Assembly (NCBI GenBank): GCA_025617745.1
Contig: CM046855.1
Span: forward strand, 13,733,880 to 13,797,879
Length of the DNA: 64,000 nucleotides
Direction of reading: 5' to 3'
Source: Heliocidaris erythrogramma
Lineage: Eukaryota; Echinodermata; Echinoidea; Camarodonta; Echinometridae
The notes beneath the pieces were generated by a model. The model saw only the letters and a program-made list of their open reading frames with translations. It was not told the origin of the DNA and made no database searches. Positions 1 through 13,500 of the stretch are shown in pieces. The translations under genes and the position numbers were made by a program. Every line of letters begins with the position of its first letter. Within the stretch, counting starts at the first letter, position 1.

Positions 1-1447
1 AGAGGGGAGAAGGGAGAGAAATGGGGAGATGGGGAGGTAGTGGTGTGCGGTGATATCGTTTATGTTGTCGCTATATATATATGATATCATCACGCTTATA
101 ATAAATCGCAACGATTCTTCTTATATCCTTGCACATTAATGAGATGAATAGTACAAGCATGTCATTCATGGCATCGAAATAATACGAAATGTGGCAAAAT
201 GAATGTGGTAATTACCGCTTTTTGTAGAGAGAATGTTAACAGCTCTGATGAGGTAAGACATACACTTGATCATGGTATAGGTGAATGATCGTCCTGAATA
301 ATCTGTTTTGGAACGGAAGGGGTGTGTTTGACATCATTAAGGTATAGCGTCCCAGCAGTCTGTTCAGGCAGAAATACGAGGGAGCTGAGCGACCGATTTG
401 AAGAGTGTGTGCGTGTATGGGCGTGGAGGGAGGGGGGGGGGGGGGTTGTGTTCTTGTCTCAGGTTCTATTTATCTTTCGCCTTCCTTCTCTACCATTCAG
501 TGAGAGGGGGGGGGGGGTGCCATTTCACCTCCGGTTCAACTCCACTGTCTGACATTACCTTTTCGTGTATCCTATTCTACTCTCGTTAACTTTTGCGATT
601 TGTAAAATATCATGCACAAAGCCAGAGGCATTTTATTTATTTTTTAACAAGAAAGAAAAACCAAAGTAAAAGACTGTAAACAATATACTGACCTTGTTAT
701 GGGGTTTTCGAGTGTTATGATGCAGTAATTATGCCAGACAAATTATATCAACACTTGAGAGGCAAGCAACATTTTTTTCCTTCAAACATGTTTGTAGCCG
801 GAGGCAAATTTGTAAAATGTGACCCCCTGAGAGAGATATTCATCATTCAAGATAACATTACAGTGTAGTTCCGCCGTTTTCCATGGGGTGGGTTGCCATG
901 TCTGGCATTGGGTCCTGAACTAAGTAATGTAGCTAGATTTAGCAGGATACACCACTTATAATGTCTGGATTCCACCTACGTGTGAATCAGTTTAGTGATC
1001 ACTGTCTTTTCAATTCAACTTTGTTATTTCACCGTTGTGGAAATAATTGTAAGAAATAGGAAACTATTACTAGCATAAGATGAATTGTCGGAGGATGTGT
1101 TGCATGCAGGTTTAGATCGCATTTTCATTTTTCCAACATGTGGGTTCCCCATGGAGGCCTCTGCAACCAAAAGGGGTGTAGCAATTGGTAAATGGCATCG
1201 AATTAACATTGTTCGATGTTGTTGAACAGGAACTTATTATTAACATGACTTCGTCATGATTATCTTAATTAAAGGGGTCCACACTTTTACTGGAGTCCCA
1301 TTATCAACACGCTCTACACCGTGGCTCAGAGTTGGCTACAATACAACAATTGTGATGTATTTCTTGTTTCCTTGTCATGCAGTTTACGTTTTTCTTGATT
1401 TAGGTCTACCAACTGCCGGCTGATTTTGTTTATTCTTCGGTACATTG

Positions 1448-1646
1448 CAGTGACGTATCCAGAAAGCGGAGGGGGCCGGAGTGGAATCCCCACCTTCATG
1501 ACCTATAACATAACGGGGGAGACTGAATGTATCTTGGCAGCCCAACGTAACTTAAAATAGTACCATCTTTTTTTATGTTAGGTCTTCAAACTGTGGGGGG
1601 GGGGGGGGGGGTACGCCGGCTCCAATTTGCACTGGATACGCCACTG
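1448..1646. mobile_element. CAGTG..CACTG miniature element
   Basis: CAGTGACGTATCCAG and CTGGATACGCCACTG termini, with a G-run at 1594-1611. Same architecture as 59945-60228. No clear target duplication. Confidence 0.7.
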
Positions 1647-3177
1647 TAGTATAGGGTCTTGATTTTGTTTTCGGTCAGACGTCATTTGGTCTCTGAAATA
1701 CCATCCAAGGGAGAAGACAAATTCCCAACTAATGATGATATCATCAATGAAACTATCATCCCGACTCGCGTGGGTATTCTCATTTCCTAAGCAGACTGCA
1801 TGGAGATACCTGTCAAGAACGAAACACGGATACTGAAACACCGTGGGGTTACACGTTGTCTATACACCAAGGATATGTAATATGTTATCAACAGATCCGA
1901 CCAGACACGAAAAGGGACAGGAAAAAAGTGAAACCTGGATATTGAAAGCAGCATGCTAAGATGATTAACGCGGAAATAAGAAATGTAAAAGTAATAAAAA
2001 ATTGCGCAGTAAAGATTTCCGTATAGTTAAGGCGGTACTCCATCTCAATGCCAAACAGTCACTCAGAATCAGGTTAAATAGTTCATACGACTACGTGAGA
2101 TATTCTCACTTAATATTACAGGCATTCAATATTGTCAAAGATACTTAGGGGTCTTGGATTAATTTTGCACAATTTCCGAATTATGGTTTTCGGATAACAT
2201 AACAAATTAAAACATTGTTCCGAACCGCAAGCGTTTGCTTTTTTGGTTTGTTGTATTTTTCTTCAGATTTATCATTTTTGTGTGAGACTATAGGAAGAAC
2301 CCATCGGAAAATTTCGGAACTTGAAAACATATTTTTGTCAAGAAAGAAGGGAGGGCGTTATCGTGCAGGTCGCCCCACATTTGCTCTCCCAATCTCTCTC
2401 CTGTTTCCCTCCCCTCCGCCCCCCCCCTCTGTCTCTCTGTCTCTGTCTCTTCATCCCTCCCCTCTCTCTTTCTCAATTACTCTCCCACTTTCCGTCTCAG
2501 CCCCTCTCCTCCCTTTTATCATCTACATATCTGTCTCTGTCTCCCACTATCTCTCTATTTCTCTTCCTTCCTATCTTTCCTTCTCCATCACCCGTCTCTC
2601 TTTCCTCAACTCGATCTGCTCGTCTTCTGCATCTCCATTGGCTACGTCCCTGGTGATGTCTCCTGTTTGTGATGACGTGTGATGTAGGCAGCATGACGAA
2701 ATGAGGTGTGAACATAGTGATCAGTTATAACATGATTCAGCCTCCCGATCACTTCCGCTCAAATCATATTCAGGTTGGTAGGTCGGTGGCTTTTAAAGGG
2801 AAATCTGCTGGGATCATTCAAGCAACAGTAAAGTATGTTCATAGATCATCAGTTTAGACAGTACAATCATGGCAACTCTCCCAATAATTCATTGATTATA
2901 ATTATATTGTATATAAATGACATAATTTTTTATCAGTCGGCAAACTAGAAATTGCTTAGGCTCAAGCCTTTGAACATGTTGAAAAAGGCCGAGACATGCC
3001 AGTAGACCGACAGCCCATGGACACATTCCCTGTCGAACTGATTATTTCTCATAAAGGTTGTCAGAAGCCCCAAGAAACAAACACAGTCGTCTCGTGGACT
3101 AGTCGAAAAACAACTTTTTTTCGAGTGGAAAAAGGGATGGTAGGCGAAAATGAGAAAATGTGAGAAAAAGAGAGATA

Positions 3178-3262
3178 GAAAGAGAGAGAGAGAGAGAGAG
3201 AGAGTGAGTGAGAGAGAGAGAGAGAGAGAGAGTGAGAGAGAGAAAGAGAGAGAGAGAGATAG
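3178..3262. repeat. GA microsatellite
   Basis: Nearly uninterrupted GA dinucleotides with a few GTGA and AAA interruptions. Confidence 0.9.
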
Positions 3263-4152
3263 AAAGGGGGGACAAAGGTGAGAAAGGGAGAGAGGGAATG
3301 GAAGTGTAAAGCGATATACATCAATACATCATTACGTGGAAATTATAAGAAATAATAAAAACTGTTTTTTCAACGAGTGTTGTGTTTTTAAATTCATAAA
3401 GAAATAAGCATTGACTGGAGGGGTCCACCTGGCTTTGATTTTGTATTTTTAAAACATAAATACTGATAACCGTATATGTCCCGACGTCGGTGTAACATGG
3501 TGAATGACCTGTAGTATTGTTAGACCACCGCACACGAAATCACATTTTTAGCCGATTGATGCTACGTTCAGGCTAAATGAAGTTGAAAATTAAAGAGAAA
3601 GATTAAAACTCTATTTCGTGTCTCATACCATCGTATTGATATGTGATTAAAGAAGTAAAAACAAGGATCTTTAAAAAAAAATTACAATTATGATAGAAAG
3701 GCAGTGAGGGGAAAACCCATGGGGAGGGCTCGAGTCTGTCAGTAGTCACGGTCAAGCATGCGTGCAGCCATTTACCGCCATGACTGGTCTGATTGTTTCA
3801 TGAGCAGACAACAATAACATCTGAAGTTTTGAGGGGCAGAGCCGACTGACTGCCCCGTAGCCCCACGGGGGCAACTTCATGGTTCAGCCATAAGAGTGAC
3901 GGTGATGCGACTGGTATAATATTGCACTTGACAATCAAGAAAGACATAGGACCTACAAGTCATGTACCTTGGATAAGGAGCGCCAGGACAGACCAACATT
4001 CAGAATACATCCCTTGATTATAGAGTAAAACTTATTGTGCCCCTTTTGAAAAGCGTATGGTAAAAGAAAGAATAAAATATTATTATTATCATTGATTACA
4101 GAGCAGAAATGTGATGTATCTTCAAATAATCACACGACTCTCCAGATACCTC

Positions 4153-4154
<2 letters not shown>

Positions 4155-4192
<38 letters not shown>
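4155..4192. repeat. C-run followed by CT microsatellite
   Basis: A run of about 11 C then about 13 CT units, 175 bp before exon 1. Confidence 0.9.
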
Positions 4193-4194
<2 letters not shown>

Positions 4195-4366
4195 ATTTTT
4201 CATAATAGACCCGTTTCTTGGAAAAGGATTCACATTTGTCAAGATCAACACATTTTCCTCGTTAATTCTTAATTGTTTTACTTTCTCACAAAGGCAACTT
4301 AAATAGTAATATCGCATGTTTATCCTTCAATGACTAATTGTACCGTCTCTTTCTGTGTTTCTGTAG

Positions 4367-4519
4367 TGTCAGTGAAGCAGATGTGTTACACACGGGTGAT
4401 CAATGGACAGTGCTACGGAGGGAGTGGATCTCGGATGCCTACCACTCAGATGCAATGCTGTTGCAGTTTAGGAGCTGCCTGGGGATCCACCTGTGAACGA
4501 TGTCCACAGCAAGGCTCGG
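4367..4519 (+). CDS. LTBP: Exon 1 seen: TB domain A, first part
   Basis: Acceptor ttctgtag before 4367, donor gttagt at 4520, phase 1-1, 51 codons. It encodes seven of the eight TB cysteines: CYTRVINGQC, QMQCCCSLGAAWG and TCERCPQQG. Cys6-Cys7 spacing is two residues (C-E-R-C), the usual fibrillin/LTBP value. Confidence 0.9.
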
Positions 4520-7500
4520 GTTAGTTAAAGGGCTTAGAGGTTAATGAAAAGATGGTATACTTATATTAGTTATTCAAAGGCATGTGTATGTAAAAACATG
4601 GCTGGTGCTATAGCAACGACATGATATGACATAATCCAACCGCTGCCACCTTGACATTATTGAATGACTACCAGTCACAATAAGAAGTTTACCAAAACGG
4701 CAGCCTCATAAGAAGGTTTATTATAGACTTGGTACTTATACAACCACCTCTGGTACAATACTACTACCGATTCATTATCACCATTGCTACTACCACCACT
4801 GTATAAAAAAAGACTTATTTCTACACAGGCATTGCAGCGGCAGCCCCCCCCCCCCCCAATAATCTTAGAACTACGTGTATACATAAGGGGCATATTATTC
4901 TACTGAACCCAATTGCTGCTCAGCCCCATCCAAATTCTGAAGTTGGATTTTCGCCCCTGTTATGCAGTAGAAGTAGCGGTTACATGACGTTTTGCGAAGG
5001 TTCATAATTTCGAAGGTTCGTATTTCCGAAGGTCTGTTACTCCGACGGTTCGTAATTCCGAAAATGAAATAGGGTTCATCTTTCTGAAAATGAAAATGGA
5101 TTCATATTTCCTTTTTCGGAATTACGAACCCTATTTCATTTTCGGAATAATGAACATTCGGAATAAAGCATCAAAATGTTCGGAATTATGAACCCCTGCT
5201 ATATATGAGAAATTTGTGTTTCGGAATTCGGAATTACGAACCTTCGGATTTATGAACCTTTCGGAAAAAACGAACCTTCGGAAAAACGAATACCCCCGAA
5301 GTAGCAGCAGGAAAGGAACAGTGAACATTGTTATGAGAAAAATAAGAGAGAATTCTGATAAATAAAAAAGAAAATAAACTGATAAATGAATTATTTGATC
5401 TGTCAAATCGTTGAAGTTCTAAACCGTTTGAGTAGGCCTATTCATTTTTGTTACCGTTAATCAGGGTGTTAATTATTCGTAATGTTTTTGTATTTCTTTT
5501 TCATTACAGCTGAGTTCCGTGCCATGTGTCCACAAGGTACAGGATACCATTATAAGCCATCCAACGGATACAATCACGGTAGGACAAACCCCTTCTGGTT
5601 TTCACTTCGCAAATCGCCTCCACGCCATCTCCTTTCGTCTTTAAATTAAAACAAAAGGAAAAGCTCATCTAAAATTCAGCACCATGCAATATCACTCGCC
5701 ATTTTCATCTCTAAGTTTTCAAAATGAGAATAATAACACCTTCCTACTCCCCTCCATTGATATATAACCAGATGTGCAAATCAGAGGATAAAAAGCTATT
5801 TTTAAGTTGTCGAAAATTTGCAAATTATGTTGGAAATGCAAAGCCGCATTTTAGTAATATCATTCTGTTCATGATCAATTTAAGTGCGTCACGCAATGAA
5901 CAAATTCTAATTAATGGACTCTTTTCTTTTAATAATAATAATAATAATAATAGCTGTGTTTCTTATAGACAAGACTATATTTATAATAAAAAAATGCAGT
6001 GTGCAAACTAGATCCTTTCTCTATAAGGACTGTAAATTAAGGACAGAAATGACAATAGGAAAAAAACCGCCAGCAAAGCTTGTAAATATAACACACATGT
6101 AGGTGTATCGCACTGAATTGTTGTTGTTTTCTTTTGTTGCACCTTCTATTAATACATCGCAATATGCATAATTATGAAGTAAAGTTTAAATTGATGATAT
6201 AAAGGGTATAAAGAGGAAAGCGTTAATTATATATCAACTGGGAACATTATAAAGGGAACTTATAAAGGTTTTTTTTTAATAGGCTTATTAATAATTCGAA
6301 CCTTGTTGATAAGGAACGTGACGTTTTAAACCTTATTAACAGTCATGGCAGTATGATGTCAGAAACAAATAGAGAGTCATATTCATTAAAGTTAATTGAA
6401 TAAAAAGTAAAACAAATTAAAAGTACAACAAATTAAAAGTTGAAAATTATACTCCTCCAATAAATAAACCCTAGGCGTCTATACATAGGTTCGTTGAAAG
6501 ATATTGAAGGACATCCAAAATCATTTGAATGGCACCAGGCCTACGTGAGCGAAACAAAGGAAACATTAGGACAAATTGATGTCAAAGTGTGAAGGGGTGG
6601 TTACCGTGATTTTCCGTTGTTTTCGTTTATGATGTTAACAAATTTTACATTGTTTTCAATATTATCTTTTTAATCAGCCTTCACCAGAGATTTTGCTTAT
6701 GACGTCAATGTGTAAACATAATGGCTTCTGTTTGGATTGATTGCTAATTAATCACCCTCGTTTATTCTGAAATTCATTAAATTTTATATTACAATCATCA
6801 TAATCGAACGTGAATTTAGAGATAGGTGAATGCTGGCGTTTCTCGTCTCTTTGTTTTTGTGTAAATTGAAATGACCTTAAGTGTATTAATATAATTGCCT
6901 TGATTATGCACACTGCACACTGTTTGTAGCACACACATCGCGTGGCAGGCGACCAGTTACGCATCGTGAGTTGTTCTATTAGAAAAGAAAACTGTTTGGG
7001 GTGCTGTGACGTCACGTAATATCCAGGGTTGCCGTGAATTTTATCAATAATTAGCTGTGTTTGTTCATGCATTTTTTTATGCCTTTTCCGCTCTAGACTA
7101 TCACTGCTCTCAAAACGTGCCTATCAGGTTTGAATGGGGGTATATTATAGTGATAATGAATTATATAAATATGGATTTAAACTTATCTTTAAATAAAGCA
7201 ATTTGATGCAAGATGTTAAATTATTGGGAAAAGTGCATGATTTTCGAAAAGAAACATGTGCTCTTGTTGAGTTCTTATTGTTTTGCTAAATGAAGCAAAA
7301 TGATTTTAAACGTCCATCCCAAATCTAGCAGCAGCTATTAATTGAAGTAGGAGACTTATTCGGGTATTTTTTCCTTCAAAATAAAATAACAGGGGACGTG
7401 TATCTGTATGGTAATAGTATGATTTTGCCTCTATCATTGACCGGTGTCTCAATGCTGTTGGCCCAGTTTACCTTATGTAACATGACAAGAAAATCATGGG

Positions 7501-10500
7501 GGTGGAATCCCTTCCAAACGGTAGATGAAATGTATATACATGTGCAGCTATACACCTTGGATGGGGCGAAGGGACTCCACGTTTGAGCACAATTGCCGTA
7601 AACAATTCTGTCAAATTATATAATGAGGCACAGCGTAACGGTGTATTATGTCAAGATAATTTTTCTGTATCCCACATTTTGGATGTCTGGTTTGCATGCT
7701 GTCCATCATACTAACACATTCATCATGTAACTACCTGTATTTTCACACCGTTTTTTGACTCTCTGCATGATTTTTCTTTTGTTTCTTTCTTTGTCTGGTG
7801 ACCTTTAAGCGAAAGGTGTAAAGTATCACCCAAAATGCTATCATCTGCTTTTCTAATTCTGGCATTATAATTTTGCTTTCCTGTAATGTTTATTGCAAAC
7901 TACTATATAGTACATAATTATATAATTATGCATATTTTGCATGTTACGATCTTTTGAAGAAGAAAGAAAAAACACAATATTTTATGTTTTCTACCTTTTT
8001 CTTTGAAGTCAGATTTTATTGCTGTCCAGACGAAGTAAGATATTACTGTCATAATTTGAGGCAACACCCTTTTCCTAATAATAGAATAGTATATCTTATT
8101 GATGTTTGTTATTCATTAATTTAAACGAATATGAATTCTTGATAAACTACACGAACAAGTTCAATACCCTCAAATGGAGACATAAATTAATAAGTGATAA
8201 AGAAAATAATAAAGAAAAATCACTCACAAACTACACCACCCTGCTCCATTATGTTATAGCAATGCGGCTGATTTTGCGTTCAGACTTCAAGTTCTGGGGA
8301 GAAAAACCCCGGCCTCCCCCCCCCCCCCCCCCCCACTCGGAGGTCGAAGGGACCGCATGCGTGTTCCCAAAATCTCCGGTAAAGGGGTACTTTTTGGGCG
8401 ACACAATCCGGCCCGTGAATTGTAAAAAAAGGGGGTGTTTTTTATCTTTCACCCGGAGATTTCATTAAAAAAGGGGGTGCTTTTCTTTCTCTCTCTCTCT
8501 CTCTTCGACACCTGAGAAATTAAAAAAGGGGGGTTATGAAATATCTTGAAAAATTGATCAAATCCCAGGATCAAATTCCTGAAATTCCTGCTAGTTTTGA
8601 TATCTCATTCAGCCAGGATTATTTCATTTTGAAAAGTAGAAACACTGGCCCCCAGTCCCACCCAATCCTCCCTCGACTCGATATAGTACGGACTTTCCGA
8701 AATCTGTGACTAAGCAGGATAAGTAGTAACTTGGTGTCTGTCCTGAGATATGGGGTTGGAATGAGAGCTCACCTGAGATAAGGGGGTACATTGAGCAGTG
8801 GTCTCCAAGGCAGGAAAAGCCCGCGCAAAGCCCGCGATAGGGGGGTTCAGAAATTTTGGCAGCCCTGAGATAGGGGGATGCTTTCAAAGGGAGGGAACAA
8901 GCATACGCGTACCCTAAATAATACTGAGTGGGGGGGGGGGGGGGGGGGGGGCCGGGAGAAACAAAGCTGGAGAAAAAGGTAGTTACCATGGTTACAGGGG
9001 ATTCGATCAGTTAGTCTTGTCCCAGAATCAGTGCTTCTGAGTGATCCCATCACCTGTTCTATAAGCAGTGGGGTTTTTTTTGTTTTTGTTTTGTTTGCTT
9101 GTTTATTTGCTTGTTAGTTTGTTGGTGTTGGTTTGTTTGTTTGTTTTTTGAGGGGGTTAATTATCTCAAGTTACCGTGCCCCTTCAATGGATAATTGTAA
9201 CCTAGCCTTTCATTTCAACTTCAAGGTGCCCTATCCTGTCTTTTACCGTCAACCAAAACAAACAGAACAAATATTTTTTTTCGGATCCCCCCCCCCCCAT
9301 TTTCTATCTTATCTGAACGATTCGGGGTGTACTAGAAGGAGCAAATCAGTTTGCTGGATAGATGGGCGTGGTTTTTGGGTGTGGCTTTATCAGCTTCATC
9401 CAGAGATCCACACAACAATTAACAGAACAGAGAGAGAAGTTAATTCTGTCCAGACTCCAGAGCAGGGTGGTAAAATAAAATTAGCATTCGTGTTGTGAGT
9501 TCTTTTTATCATTATTTTCTTTATTCGTAGTCATTTTATGTGGCCATTTGATTAAAGTACTATACCGATGTTTGGCGTGTCAAACTGCAGGAGAATTTTG
9601 TTTGATAAGCGATTTTAGCGTTAAAGTATTGCAGTACTCAGTAGTCCCATTGCTTGGTTATGGTGTAAGTTGTTTGAGAGAGAAACCTCAATGCGCTTTC
9701 ACTGTGCTACATTGGATATCTCACAAACTCGATATGGTATCAAGATTTGGCCCAATGCAGGTCCTTTTTTATTTCTGTCAGAATTTTCTCTCAGTATTCT
9801 CAGGGCGTTTTCATTGAAAACTATTAATAGAGCCTGGACAGAATGTCTGTAATTTTTCTGATAGTCTAGTTTTCAATGAAATTTTTGTGCAACTTTCCGA
9901 TCTTGATTTTGACCAGTAAGTTTTGGTGAAGATTTGTTTTGTCATTATAGTTTTATCTTGTTTACTTTGGAGCTCTGTGATGTTGCTTTTAATGAATATG
10001 AATTGAATCATGTAATGTTGCTTTGTTGCTGTTGACATGTAAGTAAATTTCACGGGTTCTCATGAGTCATGTAATCTCCAGACTCCATCTTTTGAAATCT
10101 GTTCTTCTTTTTTAAATTTCATGCCATCTGCAAAATTTGATGCATTTGAATCTAATTATCTCATGACATATTCTATCCCTATGGGTCCCTCCTGATTCTC
10201 ATTTAGTCAGTGCTATCGTCAGTTCCGGCAATCCTCGTCCGACTCAGAATGTGGATCCATGTGTCGCAAACGCTCGGCTATGTCTCAGTGGGCAATGCAT
10301 TGGTACTGGGAACGGGGCCTACAGATGTGAATGTAGCAGAGGGTTCCGCCTTAGCTCCAGAGGAAATCAGTGTATTGGTAAGACTACTTCATCTTGGGAA
10401 AGATGCTATCTCATACACATCGTGCACAAGATTTCCATACAGCTATTATTTTATTAATTGATTTAATTCCATACAGTAAACAGCAAACAAAAATTGGTCT

Positions 10501-13500
10501 ACATGTTAGTGATCTTAATAATGGTGATAGGTTGTATTTTTGAATATAATATAGCATCATGAATTGCAGGTACCAATAGGTTCAACCAAAAGAGAAACTT
10601 GAGCACAGGATTAATGGCTGTTCTGAAGCATCTTTTATGATAATGCTTTTTATTTCAAGCTGAAACTATAAAATTCCCTTTCCAATTAATTTATTTGCAT
10701 AATTTTGCATATTTTGTGTGGTATATTTATTACATATCGTAACTCAGTTCTGGCATATATTGCGTGAAGTACAATTATGTGTATGGATTTCCATAAAATC
10801 ACTGAAATGCACCAATGTTGTGTGATTGCTCTGATCTTTGTATGGAAACAGATGTGAATGAATGCAGTGAGTCGAGAGACATTTGCAATGGTGGACGATG
10901 TCTGAACACCTATGGCAGTTTTCATTGTATCTGTTCCCAAGCAAGAGGGCTGGTATGGAGAGGAGGAACGTGTGACGGTATGTATTAAAGAAGCATATAT
11001 ATATATATATATATATATTCAGCATCGGCTGTTGAGAGCTAGATGGGCATTAACTCTGTTTTGAAGAATAAAGTTAATGTCCTTCTGGCCCTCAAAAGAC
11101 AATGGACAATTGAGATTGCCATTTGTGTAGTGCTCATCCCTGTCACCATTGGCGGATCCGGGGGGGGGGGGGGGGGGGGGCACTTCCGGCCCGTGCCCCC
11201 CCTTTTGAAAGAAAAGTATGCATTTTGATCATAAAGGATCCGCCCTTTTGTCGATTGTGCCCTCCCCCCCCCCCCCCCTTTTTTTTTTTTTTTGCTTGTC
11301 AGAGAATTATGGAGGGAAACTGGACCCCATAACCCCCCCCCCCCCCCCCCGAGCGAGTTTCGGAGGTCTGCCGAATTTTTTTTTTTGTTCCCCCCAAGGT
11401 GTATGTAAACTTTAGGTCCCAACTGTACTTCATCACGTTTAACATGAAAATCTGTGACACAACCATTGTTGTCAGCTCAGTTGAGGAGCTTGATATCAAG
11501 ATATAAGTCTATTTTAGAAAAAATGCAGGGCTAATCAATGCTGATCTTCCATACTCTCTTACAAAAAGTGTATTGTAATAGAAGGTGTCATGAATACAAC
11601 TCGCAATCGGATCCCTTTGGGAAATGTTACAAAGCTTTGAATCTTGGTAATATATAGGCCCTCTTTTCACATCTGGGGAGCGTTTCATCAAGCGCTTTGT
11701 CAGTGATTTTTACTGACAACTGTTATAAGCTACTGAAATCCTTGCATCTGATTGGCTGAGAGCAAATTTGTCAGTAAAAATCAAAACGCTTGATGAAACG
11801 CTCCCCTGATCCTCGCATTTGCAAAACATTTAAAAAGAAGAAATGAAAGGTTTCATGTGAACATTCATCCATCTTAAACTGAATCGAAGAACTGTCAGTG
11901 TTTTGAAACTTTTAAGCAGTTCTAAAACAAGCTGCCCCACAGTACCTGTGCTGTGAAGAAACATTCTGTTGGATGACACAAGTTGAATGCCCTTGATGAC
12001 ATGTATGAAGTGCTTTACACAATTGGTCAAACCCTTGATTAGTGGTCACTGCTCATCTATAAGGTGTGGATGGACAATTCATGTCTTCATTAGTAATGGA
12101 TACAATCATTATTTGAAGTCACTTGGCAATAGATAGATTTTTCTGGCTTTGTCAATTATTGTGGTAGCCCAGTGTGCTTTATCATTAAACAAAATCATTG
12201 TCTGTAACTTTTACAATTCTCTGTGTGTTAATGAGGAATACATTTTGGGGCCAAATTTGCCCCTTTCTGTTTATTTCCATGATGGCACTTCTGAAAGATT
12301 TGTGCTTGTTCTCAGTATCAATGACAACATTCCATGAGATATTTCAGAATGAGAAAGCACCATGTCCCTGAGTCTTCTTCCTAGGTATTCTTTTGGGTTT
12401 ACCAACGGTTTCATTAGTATAAAATATCATGTGAAGTTTACCCATGCAAACATTAACCTGTTGCCTAGGGAACCGGGTGATCCCTGTATTAAGCCTATGG
12501 GCATGAGAGAATTCAGTAGTCAATGGGTTAAGAACCAGTGATGTGCATTGTTCATTTCAAAATAATCCTGGTCATATTTTCCTTCATTTTCTAAATCAGT
12601 AAACATGTCCAGTAGGACACTACTGAAGAAAAAAGAAATTCTATTCTCAATCCATTGATACATTTCATTGTTCAACTAGATAGATAAAGCCACAGAGTAG
12701 TTTCCTTGCGTTAAGATCCAACGTCATGTTCATGATACAGACTGTTGATAACAAATATCTCTACAGGTCAGTCAGTCTTTCTTCTGTCTATATAGAGACA
12801 GGCCTACAGGAACATGATTAAAATCAAGGACATTTCGAGTAAACAGGAATAAGATAGAGGACGATGAACACTAATAAATTTAAAGATTATACTGAAAATC
12901 TTTATCTTAGAGCTGGAAGAAACTTAGTATGAGTGATCAAATGCCTTTTCCTGCAAGTAATTTTGAGATGTTTTCTCAAATAAAAAAAAAAAGCAAGGTT
13001 GTTTCCTCAATTATCTGATCATTTCAAAGTTGTTTATTTTCTCTCATACAGAATGTCAAATTTTCATATATCGATAGTATTATATCAATGTTAAGAGGGA
13101 TTACCGGTTTTCCTAAAATGAACAGAGATTCACATGACTGTGTCACATGGTGAGACAGTACAATGACATGGGAAGCAGAAATTATAGTCAAAAGATGATA
13201 CCAAACTCTTTGGAAATCTAAATCATTGGAATCTTAATAGTTCTGAGTAGATGGGAATAGAGCCAATTTGGACCTGAGCCTAGTCTCCTGCAGAATGAGG
13301 ATGAGTGAACAGAGGCAGCTTGGCATGTGCTCCAGTGTCTCATTAATGTCGCCAGATGGCATATTGTTGTTAAAGGGCACTAATCACCATAAATATTTTG
13401 CTCTGTAACTTTGGAGTTCCATGGGGGTCAACTGAATTGTTTTCAAAAAGATATTGCTAGTTCAATTCATTCTAAGTCATGTAAAAGTGAGTTATGTGTG

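Larger units (their letters stand above)
1..4366. other. Presumed intron or upstream non-coding DNA before first visible exon
   Basis: No EGF-like or TB-like exon is visible here on either strand. The first recognised exon (4367) starts with a phase-1 split codon, so at least one coding exon lies before base 1 and this stretch is most simply intron. It holds G-runs (about 429-446 and 507-518), a miniature inverted-repeat element (1448-1646), a pyrimidine-rich tract (about 2385-2610) and a GA microsatellite (about 3178-3262). Confidence 0.6.

Noticed and set aside
2215-2682. 155-codon ORF rich in Ser, Pro and Leu
   Set aside because: It is translation of a C/T-rich low-complexity tract; overlapping frames on both strands are equally open.
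3061-3324. 87-codon minus ORF of Ser/Leu repeats
   Set aside because: Translation of the GA microsatellite.
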